From assembly GCF_003865095.1 (NCBI RefSeq), contig NZ_BHYK01000001.1, positions 186,001 through 250,000 of the forward strand: 64,000 nucleotides of DNA, given 5' to 3'. Positions 47,383 to 56,395 of the stretch are shown piece by piece. The notes under the pieces were generated by a model that saw only the letters and a list, made by a program, of their open reading frames with translations, was not told the DNA's origin and did no database searches. The position numbers were made by a program, and so were the translations under genes. How positions within the stretch are numbered: position 1 is the first letter of the stretch; every line of letters begins with the position of its first letter. The stretch is from Clostridium tagluense. GTDB taxonomy: Bacteria > Bacillota > Clostridia > Clostridiales > Clostridiaceae.

Positions 47383-47536
47383 AATCTTCAGGGCGGGGCG
47401 AATTTCCCCACCGGCGGTAAAGCCCGCGAGCCGAAAGGCAGATTCGGTTTAACTCCGAAGCCGACAGTAAAGTCTGGATAAAAGAAGATGTGATATATGC
47501 GAATTCGCCCTGACATAGTTCTATGTCAGGGTTTTT
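47383..47536 (+). promoter_or_regulatory. FMN riboswitch (RFN element) with terminator, upstream of ribU
   Basis: The aptamer (47383-47489) is closed by ATCTTC/GAAGAT and contains the signature CAGGGCGGGG, CCCCACCGGCGGTAAAGCCCG, CGAGCC and GACAGTAAAGTCTGGAT segments. A terminator follows at 47508-47536: CCCTGACATAG and complement with a TT loop and T5. FMN binding should terminate transcription and lower riboflavin uptake. Confidence 0.96.
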
Positions 47537-47580
47537 ATTATATCCATCCCTAGAAGACATATTAATTAGGGGGTATAAAA

Positions 47581-48222
47581 ATGAGAGACGAAAAACTTGT
47601 TAAACTTATTAAAATTTCACTTTTATCTGTTATGGCTTTTCTTTTGATGTACATTGAATTACCAATACCTATATTTCCGGAATTCTTGAAATTTGATATC
47701 AGTGACCTGCCAGCGCTGTTAGGTGCATTTGCATTAGGGCCAATAGCAGGCGTTATTATTGAACTCATTAAAAATATATTACATGGATTGCTAGCTACTA
47801 AAACAGCTTTCGTTGGAGAACTAGCAAATTTTTTATTAGGCTCAAGTTTAGTATTAGTATCTGGATTTATATATAAGGCTCGCAAAAACAAGGGTGGAGC
47901 TATTGTTGCATTATTAATAGGAGTAATTTGTATGTCAATTTTTGCAGGGATATTAAACTATTTTGTTGTTCTACCGCTATACGAAAGTGTATTAGGATTC
48001 CCAATAGCTGCTGTTGTAGCAATGGGATCAAAAATAAATCACAATATTGTGGATTTGAATTCGTTCATTATTTGGTCAATTATTCCTTTTACTTTTATTA
48101 AAGGAATAGTAGTATCATCAGTAACCCTAGCTCTATATAAAAGTGTTTCTCCTATACTTCATAAAGAAAACGCAGAGAGAGAATACAAAAACAGACAAGG
48201 CAATTATCAGTCAAAAATATAG
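47581..48222 (+). CDS. ribU: Riboflavin ECF transporter S component
   Basis: 213 residues with about six membrane helices. The sequence MAFLLMYIELPIPIFPEFLKFDISDLPALLGAFALGPIAGVIIELIKN is typical of RibU. It binds riboflavin and works with the shared EcfT/EcfA module encoded elsewhere. Control by the FMN riboswitch directly upstream strongly supports the substrate. AGGGGG precedes the ATG. It is a single-gene unit closed by a terminator. Confidence 0.95.
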   Translation: MRDEKLVKLIKISLLSVMAFLLMYIELPIPIFPEFLKFDISDLPALLGAFALGPIAGVIIELIKNILHGLLATKTAFVGELANFLLGSSLVLVSGFIYKARKNKGGAIVALLIGVICMSIFAGILNYFVVLPLYESVLGFPIAAVVAMGSKINHNIVDLNSFIIWSIIPFTFIKGIVVSSVTLALYKSVSPILHKENAEREYKNRQGNYQSKI

Positions 48223-48240
48223 AAAATAATGGTATAAACG

Positions 48241-48273
48241 TAAAGGGGTACCTATTTCATAGGCACCCCTTTA
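48241..48273. terminator. Bidirectional hairpin between ribU and rimI
   Basis: Arms TAAAGGGGTACCTA and TAGGCACCCCTTTA with a 5-nt loop (one mismatch). It lies between two convergent genes and probably ends both transcripts, although the T-tract is short. Confidence 0.65.
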
Positions 48274-48299
48274 CTAGTTAATATTTTTCAAGATTTATG

Positions 48300-48749
48300 T
48301 TACAGATTACGATTCCACATAATTACTGCATCTTCCCCGTTGTCTTCATAATAATGAGGTCTAACGCTTACCTTTTCAAAGCCATGTTTTTCATATAAGT
48401 TTATAGCAAGAAAATTTGAACTTCTAACTTCTAAGGTTATAGCTGTTACTTTTTGCTTTCTACAAATTCTAAATAAGGCTTCTACGATTAAATCTCCACC
48501 ACCGTGGCCTCGGGCGTCAGGATGAATTGCAACATTAGTAATATGGGACTCATCTATAATTAACCACATGCCTCCATAACCTACTATAGAATCACCCTTC
48601 TTGAGTACTACGTATTTAGCAAATTTATTATCTAATTCACTTTCTAGGGATTCTAAACTCCAAGAAATAGGAAAGCTTAATTCACTAATATTGAGGATAG
48701 ATTTAATAGACGACTTATCCATTGGGCAAATTTTAAAATCGCTATTCAT
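48300..48749 (-). CDS. rimI: Ribosomal protein S18 alanine N-acetyltransferase
   Basis: 149 residues of GNAT fold. The acetyl-CoA loop is VAIHPDARGHGGGDLIVEAL (Q/RxxGxG/A type), with the downstream TLEVRSSNFLAINLYEKHGFEKVSVRPHYYEDNGEDAVIMW matching RimI. It acetylates the N-terminus of S18 and possibly other proteins. It overlaps tsaB by 8 bp, and the gene order tsaE-tsaB-rimI is the usual one in clostridia. Confidence 0.94.
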   Translation of the reverse strand: MNSDFKICPMDKSSIKSILNISELSFPISWSLESLESELDNKFAKYVVLKKGDSIVGYGGMWLIIDESHITNVAIHPDARGHGGGDLIVEALFRICRKQKVTAITLEVRSSNFLAINLYEKHGFEKVSVRPHYYEDNGEDAVIMWNRNL

Positions 48750-49455
48750 TTTTATTTTGCCTCATTTTTTCTTCGTACTCTCGCTCTGCTTGGGGTTTTC
48801 GAAGGTAAATAGGTACTGACGCGTATAAATCATCCGCTGTTCCCTTAGATACTAGTTTAAGACCTAATTCTCCTAGGGATGATGCCCTAGCTAAATTTAA
48901 ATGAGCTGGCGCAAATCTGGCCATGGGAAAGTGTTCTATAAGTTTTTCTCTGAATTTTGGAACAGCATCTCCTACAAAAGAAATATTGCAGTTTTTCTCT
49001 TTAAGCATATTTATTAATTCATCTATAGAAATATTTATATAGTCAGTAATGCGGGTAAGCTCGCAATTATTAAAAGTATATAAGGCTGTATAAACATTAT
49101 CCCGCAGTGCATCTAGTATAGGACAGACAATACCATCTGTATATGCTAAGTTAAATGCTAAGGAATCTAAGGTAGATACGGTTACAAAGGGCTTCCCTGT
49201 GCCTTGGCTAAGCCCTTTAATGGTAGAAAGCCCTATTCTAAGGCCTGTAAAGGACCCAGGTCCCTTTGAACCTACAAAGGCATCTATATCGCCTATGTTC
49301 ATTCCTACATTATTAAATAATTCATCGATTATAGGCATAAGTATTAAAGAATGTTGCTTTTTATAGTTAAAAGTTATCTCGCCAAGTACGTTGTGATCCT
49401 CAAGAATGGCACAAGTAGCTGCAGCTGTAGCGGAATCTATACTTAAAATCTTCAT
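48742..49455 (-). CDS. tsaB: tRNA t6A biosynthesis protein TsaB
   Basis: 237 residues with an ASKHA fold. The N-terminus MKILSIDSATAAATCAIL and the segment GSKGPGSFTGLRIGLSTIKGLSQGTGKPFVTVSTLDSLA are characteristic. TsaB partners TsaD and TsaE in making threonylcarbamoyladenosine at position 37 of ANN-decoding tRNAs. It overlaps tsaE by 4 bp and rimI by 8 bp, so all three are translationally coupled. Confidence 0.95.
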   Translation of the reverse strand: MKILSIDSATAAATCAILEDHNVLGEITFNYKKQHSLILMPIIDELFNNVGMNIGDIDAFVGSKGPGSFTGLRIGLSTIKGLSQGTGKPFVTVSTLDSLAFNLAYTDGIVCPILDALRDNVYTALYTFNNCELTRITDYINISIDELINMLKEKNCNISFVGDAVPKFREKLIEHFPMARFAPAHLNLARASSLGELGLKLVSKGTADDLYASVPIYLRKPQAEREYEEKMRQNKNE

Positions 49456-49919
49456 ATTTTTATCTCCTTTATATAATCATATCTTTTATCAGAATAGCAT
49501 GCGCTGATTTTTCTACAATTATCTCCAAATTCGGGAAGCTTTTCGATGGTAATGGTTAAATTATTCCGTGGAATCAATTCCTCAATATAATTAGCCCATT
49601 CAATAATACTAACCGCATCACTAAATATATATTCATCAAAGCCTATAGCTTCTATTTCGTCCGGATCATTTACCCTATATACATCAAAATGATATAAGGT
49701 TAAACGACCTGTATATTCATTTACAATTGTAAAAGTAGGGCTAGTTACATGGTCTTCAATACCTAAGCCTTTTGCAATTCCCTTTGTTAAATGAGTTTTG
49801 CCGGTGCCTAGGTCACCAATTAAGCAGATTATATCACCTGAATTTACAAGTTCACCTATTAGTTCTCCTATTTTATAAGTTTCTTCTACTGTAGTTACTA
49901 CAAATTCCATAAGTTTCAC
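49452..49919 (-). CDS. tsaE: tRNA t6A biosynthesis ATPase TsaE
   Basis: 155 residues. Walker A GDLGTGKTHLTKGIAKGLG, followed by the family block VTSPTFTIVNEYTGRLTLYHFDVYRV and IIEWANYIEELIP. It hydrolyses ATP in the TsaBDE complex. It is the first gene of the minus-strand operon, 175 bp from the divergent CBS-ACT gene. A TGAGGTGAAACTT site precedes the start. Confidence 0.96.
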   Translation of the reverse strand: MKLMEFVVTTVEETYKIGELIGELVNSGDIICLIGDLGTGKTHLTKGIAKGLGIEDHVTSPTFTIVNEYTGRLTLYHFDVYRVNDPDEIEAIGFDEYIFSDAVSIIEWANYIEELIPRNNLTITIEKLPEFGDNCRKISACYSDKRYDYIKEIKI

Positions 49920-50031
49920 CTCACTAGATATTTTATCCTAAAAAATAAAAAAAGAAAAGGTAATATAGGAGATTGACCATAATATATGGATTTATTTTTA
50001 TTAATTATATTTGTAAAATAAAAAACAATTA

Positions 50032-50062
50032 TTTACACATAAATTATAAAATAATGTATAAT
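50032..50062 (+). promoter_or_regulatory. Possible promoter of the CBS-ACT gene
   Basis: TTTACA (50032-50037) and a perfect TATAAT (50057-50062), but with a 19-bp spacer, longer than usual. Confidence 0.4.
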
Positions 50063-50094
50063 AGCTTATATACCATATTAAGGAGGGGAAAATA

Positions 50095-50715
50095 ATGTTT
50101 GTTAATAATTTGATGCTATTAAGAGAAAAATTAATTACGGTAACACCAAAGGTGACAATAGGTAAAGCTTTAGAGGTTATGGATCAAAATAACTTTTTAT
50201 CAATTCCTGTGGCTGAGGGTAATAAATTTATTGGATCAATTTCAAAAGAAAGAATTTATACTTATTATTATGAAAATTGTCTTGATAAGAAATGCTTATT
50301 ATCTGATTTTATGGTTGAAAATGTAATGAGGACTGATGTACCTGTTATTAATCCAATGGAGCAAGCAGAAGAAGCAGCACATTTTTTAGAGACAAGAAGT
50401 GTTTCTTTTGTTGCTGTAGTGGATAACAATGGTGATTTTAAAGGTATAGTTACACACCATGCTATATTTCATCAATTTACTGAGTTATTTGGTCTTAATA
50501 AAGGAAAACGTTTAGCTGTTATAGCTTATGACATTCAAGGCCAGATATCTAAGCTTTCAAAAATAATAACTGAAAACAAAGGTGATATAATTAGTTTTGT
50601 AGTTATTGATCCAAAGAGTCTTACAGAGGTTAAGGAAATTGTTGTAAGACTTGATACAGAAAATTTTGATGAGATCGTTGCAAAAGTAAAGTCAGCAGGT
50701 TTTAAAGTGGAATAA
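50095..50715 (+). CDS. CBS-ACT domain protein (AcuB-like)
   Basis: 206 residues: two CBS repeats (about 10-65, KLITVTPKVTIGKALEVMDQNNFLSIPVAEGNKFIGSIS; and 75-135, NVMRTDVPVINPMEQAEEAAHFLETRSVSFVAVVD) and a C-terminal ACT domain (about 140-206, RLAVIAYDIQGQISKLSKIITENKGDIISFVVID). CBS pairs bind adenine nucleotides and ACT domains bind amino acids, so it is likely a small metabolic sensor. Its target is unknown; no enzyme is fused or clearly co-transcribed. AAGGAGGGG precedes the ATG. Confidence 0.88.
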   Translation: MFVNNLMLLREKLITVTPKVTIGKALEVMDQNNFLSIPVAEGNKFIGSISKERIYTYYYENCLDKKCLLSDFMVENVMRTDVPVINPMEQAEEAAHFLETRSVSFVAVVDNNGDFKGIVTHHAIFHQFTELFGLNKGKRLAVIAYDIQGQISKLSKIITENKGDIISFVVIDPKSLTEVKEIVVRLDTENFDEIVAKVKSAGFKVE

Positions 50716-50731
50716 TCGCTAATAATAAAAT

Positions 50732-50789
50732 AACTATTAAGAAGCGCAGAGTGTGTATGAGGTATTTAACCTGTGTTTCTTAATAAGTT
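50732..50789 (+). other. Long imperfect hairpin after the CBS-ACT gene
   Basis: AACTATTAAGAAGCGCAG (50732-50749) pairs with CTGTGTTTCTTAATAAGTT (50771-50789), with G-U pairs and one bulge; the loop is about 21 nt. No T-tract follows, and the sequence up to 50913 is also rich in small inverted repeats. I do not recognise a known RNA class. Confidence 0.5.
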
Positions 50790-50913
50790 GAATCACCATC
50801 TGGGAAGCTGTAATATTAACGACTTCAGAAGGTTTCTTCTTGTTATAGTATGTAATTCCTACTTATAGAAGTAGTAGGTTTTCCTTCAGAAATGTCCTTT
50901 AAATATAAAACAC

Positions 50914-50942
50914 TTGCATTTATTAAAGATACATGATACACT
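50914..50942 (+). promoter_or_regulatory. Promoter of the tRNA-Trp pair
   Basis: TTGCAT (50914-50919), 17 bp, and TACACT (50937-50942) with an extended TGA immediately before the -10 box; 13 bp from the first tRNA. Confidence 0.7.
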
Positions 50943-50955
50943 TTGAATGTAAATT

Positions 50956-51031
50956 AGGGGTATGGCTCAATTGGTAGAGTAGTGGTCTCCAAAACCATTG
51001 GTTGTAGGTTCGAGTCCTACTACCCCTGCCA
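50956..51031 (+). tRNA. tRNA-Trp (anticodon CCA), copy 1
   Basis: Acceptor AGGGGTA/TACCCCT, anticodon CCA within GGTCTCCAAAACC, T-arm GTAGGTTCGAGTCCTAC, encoded CCA end. Confidence 0.97.
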
Positions 51032-51055
51032 TTTTTAAAATTTTATACGTAATAA

Positions 51056-51131
51056 AGGGGTATGGCTCAATTGGTAGAGTAGTGGTCTCCAAAACCATTG
51101 GTTGTAGGTTCGAGTCCTACTACCCCTGCCA
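51056..51131 (+). tRNA. tRNA-Trp (anticodon CCA), copy 2
   Basis: Identical to copy 1, 24 bp downstream, and followed by a terminator at 51135-51165. A recent tandem duplication. Confidence 0.97.
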
Positions 51132-51134
51132 AAT

Positions 51135-51165
51135 AAAACCTGTGAAATTATTTTCACAGGTTTTT
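51135..51165 (+). terminator. Terminator after the tRNA-Trp pair
   Basis: Stem AAACCTGTGAAA and complement with a short loop and T5. Confidence 0.88.
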
Positions 51166-51273
51166 ACGTTTATTTATAATGCACTATCAAATTTTAGTAT
51201 TAGGTGTTTCCAAAAATTGACTAGCATATGGACTGGCCATTTTTTTAGGTGCCTTAAAATAGGAGGGTATGTA

Positions 51274-52254
51274 ATGCAGCAATATGACATAGTAGTAATC
51301 GGGGGAGGCATCGCAGGCCTTGCAGCTGCTATTTCAGCTAAAGAACACTACGAGGGTGAAATCCTGATTTTGGAAAGAGAAAATCAATTGGGCGGAACAA
51401 TAAATCAATGTATCCACAATGGGTTTGGAGTGAGCACTTTTGGTGAAGACTTGACTGGACCTGAATTTGTACAGAAATTCATAGATAAAATTAATAAAAT
51501 GGGTATTTCATATAAGTTAGACACCGCGGTTTTAAATTTAAGTCCTACTAAAGAAATTAATGCAGTGAATACTTATGATGGAATTTTTAAAATAAAAGCC
51601 AAAGCTATAATAATTGCCACTGGGTGTAGAGAAAGACCAAGAGGATTTTCTAATCTAGCAGGTACCAACTGTGCAGGTATATATACTGTAGGGTCTGCGC
51701 AGAAATTTGTAAATATAGAAGGATATATGCCAGGAAAACAAATTATCATATTAGGTACAGGAGATATTGCATTAAAAATGGCAAGTAGACTTTCTATTGA
51801 AGGGGCTAATGTTAAAGCCATAGTTGAAAGTAAAGATTATATTGATGCACTTGATAAAAAACTGAGTAATTCCCTTAATGATTTTAATATACCATTAAGA
51901 ACAAAGCAAAAGATTATTGCCATTGCAGGCAAAAGTAGAATTGAAGGCGTTACTTTAGTGAAGTTAGATGAGAATAACGAAGTTATTAAAGGGAGCGAGG
52001 AATATATTTCTTGTGATGCGTTACTTTTATCTGTAAAATTATATCCAGATAATGAACTCGCAAAACAAGCAAAAATAGAAATTGGCTCATCAACAGGACA
52101 AATTCTATTAAATGAAAAATCACAAACTAATATAGCAGGTATTTTTGCTTGTGGAAATGTTGCTCTTGGTTATGATTTTTCTGAGAATGTTGTAAATCAA
52201 AGCCAAAATATAGGTATCGTTACTACGCAATATTTAAAAAAATATAATATTTAG
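51274..52254 (+). CDS. FAD-dependent oxidoreductase, GlpA-associated type
   Basis: 326 residues from ATG 51274 (GGAGGG upstream); the frame extends further back through a tRNA and is not coding there. Two Rossmann dinucleotide folds: FAD site VVIGGGIAGLAAAISA at the N-terminus and the NAD(P) site IILGTGDIALKMASRL (about residue 158), where the usual third Gly is Asp-Ile. The block TINQCIHNGFGVSTFGEDLTGPEFVQKF resembles the small NAD(P)/FAD oxidoreductase that accompanies anaerobic glycerol-3-phosphate dehydrogenase, but no such gene is adjacent. Electron acceptor unknown. Shorter than the roughly 410 residues I recall for that group. Confidence 0.8.
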   Translation: MQQYDIVVIGGGIAGLAAAISAKEHYEGEILILERENQLGGTINQCIHNGFGVSTFGEDLTGPEFVQKFIDKINKMGISYKLDTAVLNLSPTKEINAVNTYDGIFKIKAKAIIIATGCRERPRGFSNLAGTNCAGIYTVGSAQKFVNIEGYMPGKQIIILGTGDIALKMASRLSIEGANVKAIVESKDYIDALDKKLSNSLNDFNIPLRTKQKIIAIAGKSRIEGVTLVKLDENNEVIKGSEEYISCDALLLSVKLYPDNELAKQAKIEIGSSTGQILLNEKSQTNIAGIFACGNVALGYDFSENVVNQSQNIGIVTTQYLKKYNI

Positions 52255-52261
52255 GAATTAT

Positions 52262-52289
52262 CTGTTAGTTTATTCTAACAGTTTTTTTT
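52262..52289 (+). terminator. Terminator after the FAD oxidoreductase
   Basis: Stem CTGTTAG/CTAACAG with loop TTTATT and eight T, directly after the stop codon. Confidence 0.88.
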
Positions 52290-52360
52290 GTAGAAAATTA
52301 TAAGATGACATTCCATCATAACTACTCAGAAAAGCAATGTACAAAAATAACTAAATAGTA

Positions 52361-52389
52361 TTGACATATTTTGATGTTAAGAATATAAT
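52361..52389 (+). promoter_or_regulatory. Consensus promoter of the cysK leader
   Basis: Perfect TTGACA (52361-52366) and perfect TATAAT (52384-52389) with an ideal 17-bp spacer. Confidence 0.9.
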
Positions 52390-52399
52390 ATAATAAAGA

Positions 52400-52701
52400 A
52401 AAGTAAATCATACTAAAATACTAGGAAATACTGAGAAAAAGGAAAGTAGTATAAGAATAATATACAGAGAGAGAGTCTAAAGCTGAGAAGATTCTTATGG
52501 GAAGCTTATATGAAGTGCCCTTTGGAGTTGTGCACCGAATTAGGTATATGCCTATGGTAGGCTGCATCGGGGTTCCCCCGTTATAGGGATAGAGCATAGC
52601 GCTGTGCTTGAAAAAGTGGCTTTATAATCACTATAGTGATTATAACTTAGAGTGGGACCACGAAGCAAAACTTCGTCTCTAGATTAGAGGGAGTTTTTTT
52701 T
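52400..52701 (+). promoter_or_regulatory. T-box leader of cysK-cysE (cysteine-type)
   Basis: The core AGAGTGGGACCACG is at 52649-52662, followed by a hairpin region and T8 (52694-52701). In stem I the segment GAAGTGCCCTTTGGAG places TGC (Cys) at 52516-52518, the same position relative to GGAG as CCC in the proS leader. AGAGAGAGAG (52468-52477) is the GA-rich motif of stem I. Uncharged tRNA-Cys should turn on the two cysteine-synthesis genes. Confidence 0.92.
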
Positions 52702-52825
52702 GTACTCAAAAATTTTCAGATAATTCACTGATGAGTATATAACTGTTATTTTTTATTTTATAATTTTAGAAATATATATAGATCTTAAAGTAAATCAATT
52801 ATTTTAAATTTGGAGGGATATTATT

Positions 52826-53737
52826 ATGATGTATAACAACGTTTTAGATATGATAGGAGCAACACCGATTTTGAAATTAAATAAATTAGTTAAGGGTGAC
52901 ATGGCTGATATTTATGTGAAACTTGAAAAGTTTAATCCGGCTGGAAGCATAAAAGATAGAGCAGCCCTTGGGATGATAGAAAAAGCTGAAAATTTAGGAT
53001 TATTAAAAGAAGGATTCACCATAGTTGAACCATCTAGTGGAAATATGGGAATAGCTTTGGCCATGATTGGCAGAATTAAAGGGTACGAAGTGATTATTGT
53101 AATGCCAGATAGCATGAGCGTTGAAAGAAGGAATTTAATTAAGGCATATGGAGCACAACTTGTGCTTACGGATGGTACCAAGGGCATGAAGGGCGCTATA
53201 AACAAGGCTAAGGAAGTAGCAGAGGGAAAACCTAATTTCTTTATACCTCAGCAATTTACTAATTTAGCAAATCCAGAAAAACATTATGCTACAACTGCAG
53301 AAGAAATAGTGGAAGATGTGATGGACTTAGATGCGTTTGTATCGGGAGTGGGAACTGGTGGAACAATTACTGGAGTAGGAAGAAGATTAAAAGAAATTAG
53401 AAAAGACATTAAAGTAGTTGCAGTTGAACCAGAAAAATCTCCTGTATTATCAGGTGGAGAACCTGGACCACATAAAATACAAGGAATAGGCGCAGGTTTT
53501 ACACCAGATATTTATGATACTGGCGTTGTTGATGAAATAATAAAAATATCTGATGAGGAGGCTTTTGAAATGTCAAAACTAATGGCCAGTGAAGAAGGTA
53601 TATTAGTTGGGATTTCAACAGGGGCTAATATCGCAGCAGCTATAAAAATTGCCAGTAGAATAGGTAAGGGCAAAAAAGTTGTTACTGTTGCACCGGACGG
53701 AGGAGAAAAATATATCTCCATGGGGATTTATGACTAA
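52826..53737 (+). CDS. cysK: Cysteine synthase (O-acetylserine sulfhydrylase)
   Basis: 303 residues; GGAGGG upstream. PLP enzyme making cysteine from O-acetylserine and sulfide. The PLP lysine lies in [16 protein letters not shown], the substrate loop in [15 protein letters not shown], and the phosphate-binding loop is [18 protein letters not shown]. The usual serine/threonine before GN is preserved as SSGNMG. Co-transcribed with cysE and controlled by the cysteine T-box. Confidence 0.97.
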   Translation: MMYNNVLDMIGATPILKLNKLVKGDMADIYVKLEKFNPAGSIKDRAALGMIEKAENLGLLKEGFTIVEPSSGNMGIALAMIGRIKGYEVIIVMPDSMSVERRNLIKAYGAQLVLTDGTKGMKGAINKAKEVAEGKPNFFIPQQFTNLANPEKHYATTAEEIVEDVMDLDAFVSGVGTGGTITGVGRRLKEIRKDIKVVAVEPEKSPVLSGGEPGPHKIQGIGAGFTPDIYDTGVVDEIIKISDEEAFEMSKLMASEEGILVGISTGANIAAAIKIASRIGKGKKVVTVAPDGGEKYISMGIYD

Positions 53738-53772
53738 ATCAACAATATTGCTTTGTGGGAGTGAATAGTTAT

Positions 53773-54357
53773 ATGCTTAAAATGCTGAAATATGAAATTA
53801 AAAATGTATTAGAAAAGGATCCAGCAGCTAAGAATTGGGTGGAAGTAATACTTCTATATCCATCTACACATGCTATAATATTATATAGAGTAGCTCATTT
53901 TCTATATAATCATAAAGCTTATTTTATATCTAGAGCGCTATCACAACTAGCTAGGTTTTTTACTGGAATAGAAATTCATCCTGGGGCAAAAATAGGAAAA
54001 GGGTTATTTATAGATCATGGAATGGGCGTAGTAATAGGAGAGACAACAGAAATAGGGAACAATGTAACCTTGTACCAAGGGGTTACACTTGGTGGAACAG
54101 GTAAGGATAAAGGAAAAAGGCATCCTACTTTAGGAAATGATGTGGTTGTAGGTGCTGGTGCGAAAATTTTGGGACCAATTAAAATAGGATCTGGTAGCAA
54201 AATTGGTGCCAATGCTGTAGTTTTAAAAGATGTATTAGCTAAGGCAACTGCCGTTGGTATTCCCGCTAGAATAATTTTTGGGAAAACTATTCCTATAATA
54301 GAGATTAAGGATTATTTAGGGAAGACTAAAAGGATGTATAATGATATGATAATATAA
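53773..54357 (+). CDS. cysE: Serine O-acetyltransferase
   Basis: 194 residues from ATG 53773 (GGGAGTG 9 bp upstream); the in-frame GTGs at 53755 and 53761 overlap that site. Short EpsC-type CysE. The left-handed beta-helix is clear ([72 protein letters not shown], with catalytic His in DHG). It forms O-acetylserine for CysK, 35 bp downstream of cysK. Confidence 0.96.
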   Translation: MLKMLKYEIKNVLEKDPAAKNWVEVILLYPSTHAIILYRVAHFLYNHKAYFISRALSQLARFFTGIEIHPGAKIGKGLFIDHGMGVVIGETTEIGNNVTLYQGVTLGGTGKDKGKRHPTLGNDVVVGAGAKILGPIKIGSGSKIGANAVVLKDVLAKATAVGIPARIIFGKTIPIIEIKDYLGKTKRMYNDMII

Positions 54358-54371
54358 AAAGGACTGACAAT

Positions 54372-55364
54372 ATGGGCATTAAGGAAGAAATTATAGAGTT
54401 TTGTATAAAAAATGGAATAGACACAATAGGATTTAGCGAGTGTAGAATTTTTCATGAGCTAAATCCTTATTTTGAGACAAGAAAGAAGCTTGGACTAGAA
54501 AATGAGTTTGAGGAACATAGCGTAGATAAGAGGATAAATCCATTTTTATATATGCCAGAAGGAAAAACAATAATTACCATTGCATTTCCTTATCTATATA
54601 GTTTAGATTTCAATAAGAAGACGCAATTTTCTAAATACACGCTTGGAAGGGATTATCATGTTGTTACAACCGAGTATATGGAGAAAATTTGCAAATTCAT
54701 TGAGGGTATAGGCGGAAAGGCTATGTCTTTTGTGGATAGCAATGCGCTTCCAGAGAGATATATCGCCTGTAATAGTGGAATAGGGTTTATAGGGAAAAAT
54801 AATACCTTGATAACAGAAAAATACGGATCATATGTTTTTTTAGGTGAAATTATAACAGATTTAATAATCCTACCAGACAAACCAATTGTTCAAAAATGTG
54901 GTAATTGTGAGAGATGTCTAGAAGCATGTCCTACAAATGCTATAGTGAAAGGTAAAGCAGGAATAAATAATGATGCAAATGTATGTCTTTCTTACATAAC
55001 TCAAAAAAAACATATAGAGGATTCCTGGTTTGAAAAATTAAATGGTAGACTATTTGGGTGCGATACCTGTCAGAGAGCTTGCCCATACAATAGTGGAATC
55101 CAATTTAGTGATATTAGTGGATTTAAACCATATGAATATATGAAAAACATGGATGTAAAGACTTTAATCAATATGGATAATGATTTATTTAAAGATAAGT
55201 ATAAAATGACTTCTTGTGGGTGGAGAGGTAAAAATATACTTAAAAGGAATGCAATTATTAATGCGATTCACAGTGAAAGGGTTAAGTTTATAACTGTAGA
55301 GAAGGATACATCACCTTATATAAGGGATTATTATTATAGACTTTTAAAGTTTTTCAAATTATAA
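54372..55364 (+). CDS. queG: Epoxyqueuosine reductase
   Basis: 330 residues. Final step of queuosine synthesis on tRNA (epoxyqueuosine to queuosine), cobalamin-dependent. Two 4Fe-4S clusters are visible: CGNCERCLEACPTNAI and CDTCQRACPYN. N-terminal segment FSECRIFHELNPYFETRKKLGLENEFEEHSVDKRINPFLYMPEGKTIITIAFPY matches the family. It starts 14 bp after cysE with an AAAGGACTG site, so it may be co-transcribed. The family is named by homology; specificity was not otherwise checked. Confidence 0.94.
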   Translation: MGIKEEIIEFCIKNGIDTIGFSECRIFHELNPYFETRKKLGLENEFEEHSVDKRINPFLYMPEGKTIITIAFPYLYSLDFNKKTQFSKYTLGRDYHVVTTEYMEKICKFIEGIGGKAMSFVDSNALPERYIACNSGIGFIGKNNTLITEKYGSYVFLGEIITDLIILPDKPIVQKCGNCERCLEACPTNAIVKGKAGINNDANVCLSYITQKKHIEDSWFEKLNGRLFGCDTCQRACPYNSGIQFSDISGFKPYEYMKNMDVKTLINMDNDLFKDKYKMTSCGWRGKNILKRNAIINAIHSERVKFITVEKDTSPYIRDYYYRLLKFFKL

Positions 55365-55402
55365 TAATTTTATAAATACTTTTTATGAAAGGTGGAATTT
55401 TA

Positions 55403-56110
55403 ATGGTTTCTCCAGTAGTGCTAAGGATAATAGATTTTTTGCCGGATAAAGTTGTATCATTTATAGCAAATAAATTAATTGATTCATACATTAATAAATA
55501 CGCAAATATAAAAACTTCTGGAATGGAGAAAATTGTTGGAGCTAAATCTCCTATAATTTTTATATGCAATCATTTAAGTAATGCTGATGGTATAGTTATG
55601 AATAGGCTATTAAAGGATAACAATGTAACCTTTGTTGCTGGTGTAAAGCTAACAGATAACAAGCTTACTAAACTAGGGTTTCACGTGGCTAAGACTATAA
55701 ATATAAAACCTAATTCTGCAGATAAGGAAGCTATATCTAAAATTGTTAATACGTTAAAACAAGGAAATAATATTATGATTTTTCCAGAAGGAACCAGGAG
55801 TAGAAGTGGGCAAATGGCAGAAGCTAAGAAGGGCCTTTTATTAATGGCTAAATTATCAAAGGCAACAATTGTTCCAATGGGCATTTGGGGAACAGAAAAA
55901 TTATTACCTATTAATGAAAATAACATGGCCTCAGAAAAATTTAATTATGCAGATGTAAACATTAGTGTTGGTGAACCTATTATGCTTCCTATTAAAAATG
56001 TGGATGAAGATAAAAATCAGTATCATGATAGGGCTATGCATGAAATAATGTGGGGGATAGCTATGTTACTTCCAGAGAAATATAGAGGAGTATATTCTAA
56101 TTTAAAATAG
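55403..56110 (+). CDS. plsC: 1-acylglycerol-3-phosphate O-acyltransferase-like (PlsC family)
   Basis: 235 residues from ATG 55403 (AAAGGTGG upstream); an ATG 18 bp earlier lies before that site. The acyltransferase motif is NHLSNADG (HX4D form) and FPEGTRSRSGQMAEAKKGLLLMA carries the glycerophosphate-binding arginine. It should acylate lysophosphatidic acid at the membrane. The neighbourhood (queG, kbl) offers no functional link. Confidence 0.92.
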   Translation: MVSPVVLRIIDFLPDKVVSFIANKLIDSYINKYANIKTSGMEKIVGAKSPIIFICNHLSNADGIVMNRLLKDNNVTFVAGVKLTDNKLTKLGFHVAKTINIKPNSADKEAISKIVNTLKQGNNIMIFPEGTRSRSGQMAEAKKGLLLMAKLSKATIVPMGIWGTEKLLPINENNMASEKFNYADVNISVGEPIMLPIKNVDEDKNQYHDRAMHEIMWGIAMLLPEKYRGVYSNLK

Positions 56111-56133
56111 GTAATAATAAGAAAATGCTTAAG

Positions 56134-56171
56134 AACAAGAGTTGTGTTTAAAAACCGAAATCTTGTTTTTA
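56134..56171 (+). terminator. Weak terminator after plsC
   Basis: AACAAGA (56134-56140) and TCTTGTT (56161-56167) with a 20-nt loop and a T-run. The large loop makes it uncertain. Confidence 0.4.
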
Positions 56172-56395
56172 ATTGTGTCTTATATAGCATAAGAAAATGC
56201 AGAGTATTAATTAACAATGATGGAAAAAAATCATAAATATAAAAAAATAAAAGAAATATTGCTTTTAAGATAAGGTTTTTGCAATTTAATTTGGCATTTG
56301 GAGCTAAAAGATATATAATGAACTTGTGATTAAATATAAAATTCTTATATGTTTTTATAAGAATATACAAAATAAAAGGTTGGAGGCATGTTACC

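Noticed and set aside
50998-51273. In-frame extension of the FAD oxidoreductase upstream to 50998
   Set aside because: It runs through both tRNA-Trp genes and their terminator; the ATG at 51274 has a good ribosome site and gives the expected MQQYDIVVIGGG start.
52531-52533. Second TGC in the cys T-box stem I as the specifier
   Set aside because: The TGC at 52516-52518 lies at the same distance from GGAG as CCC in the proS leader, so that position is preferred.
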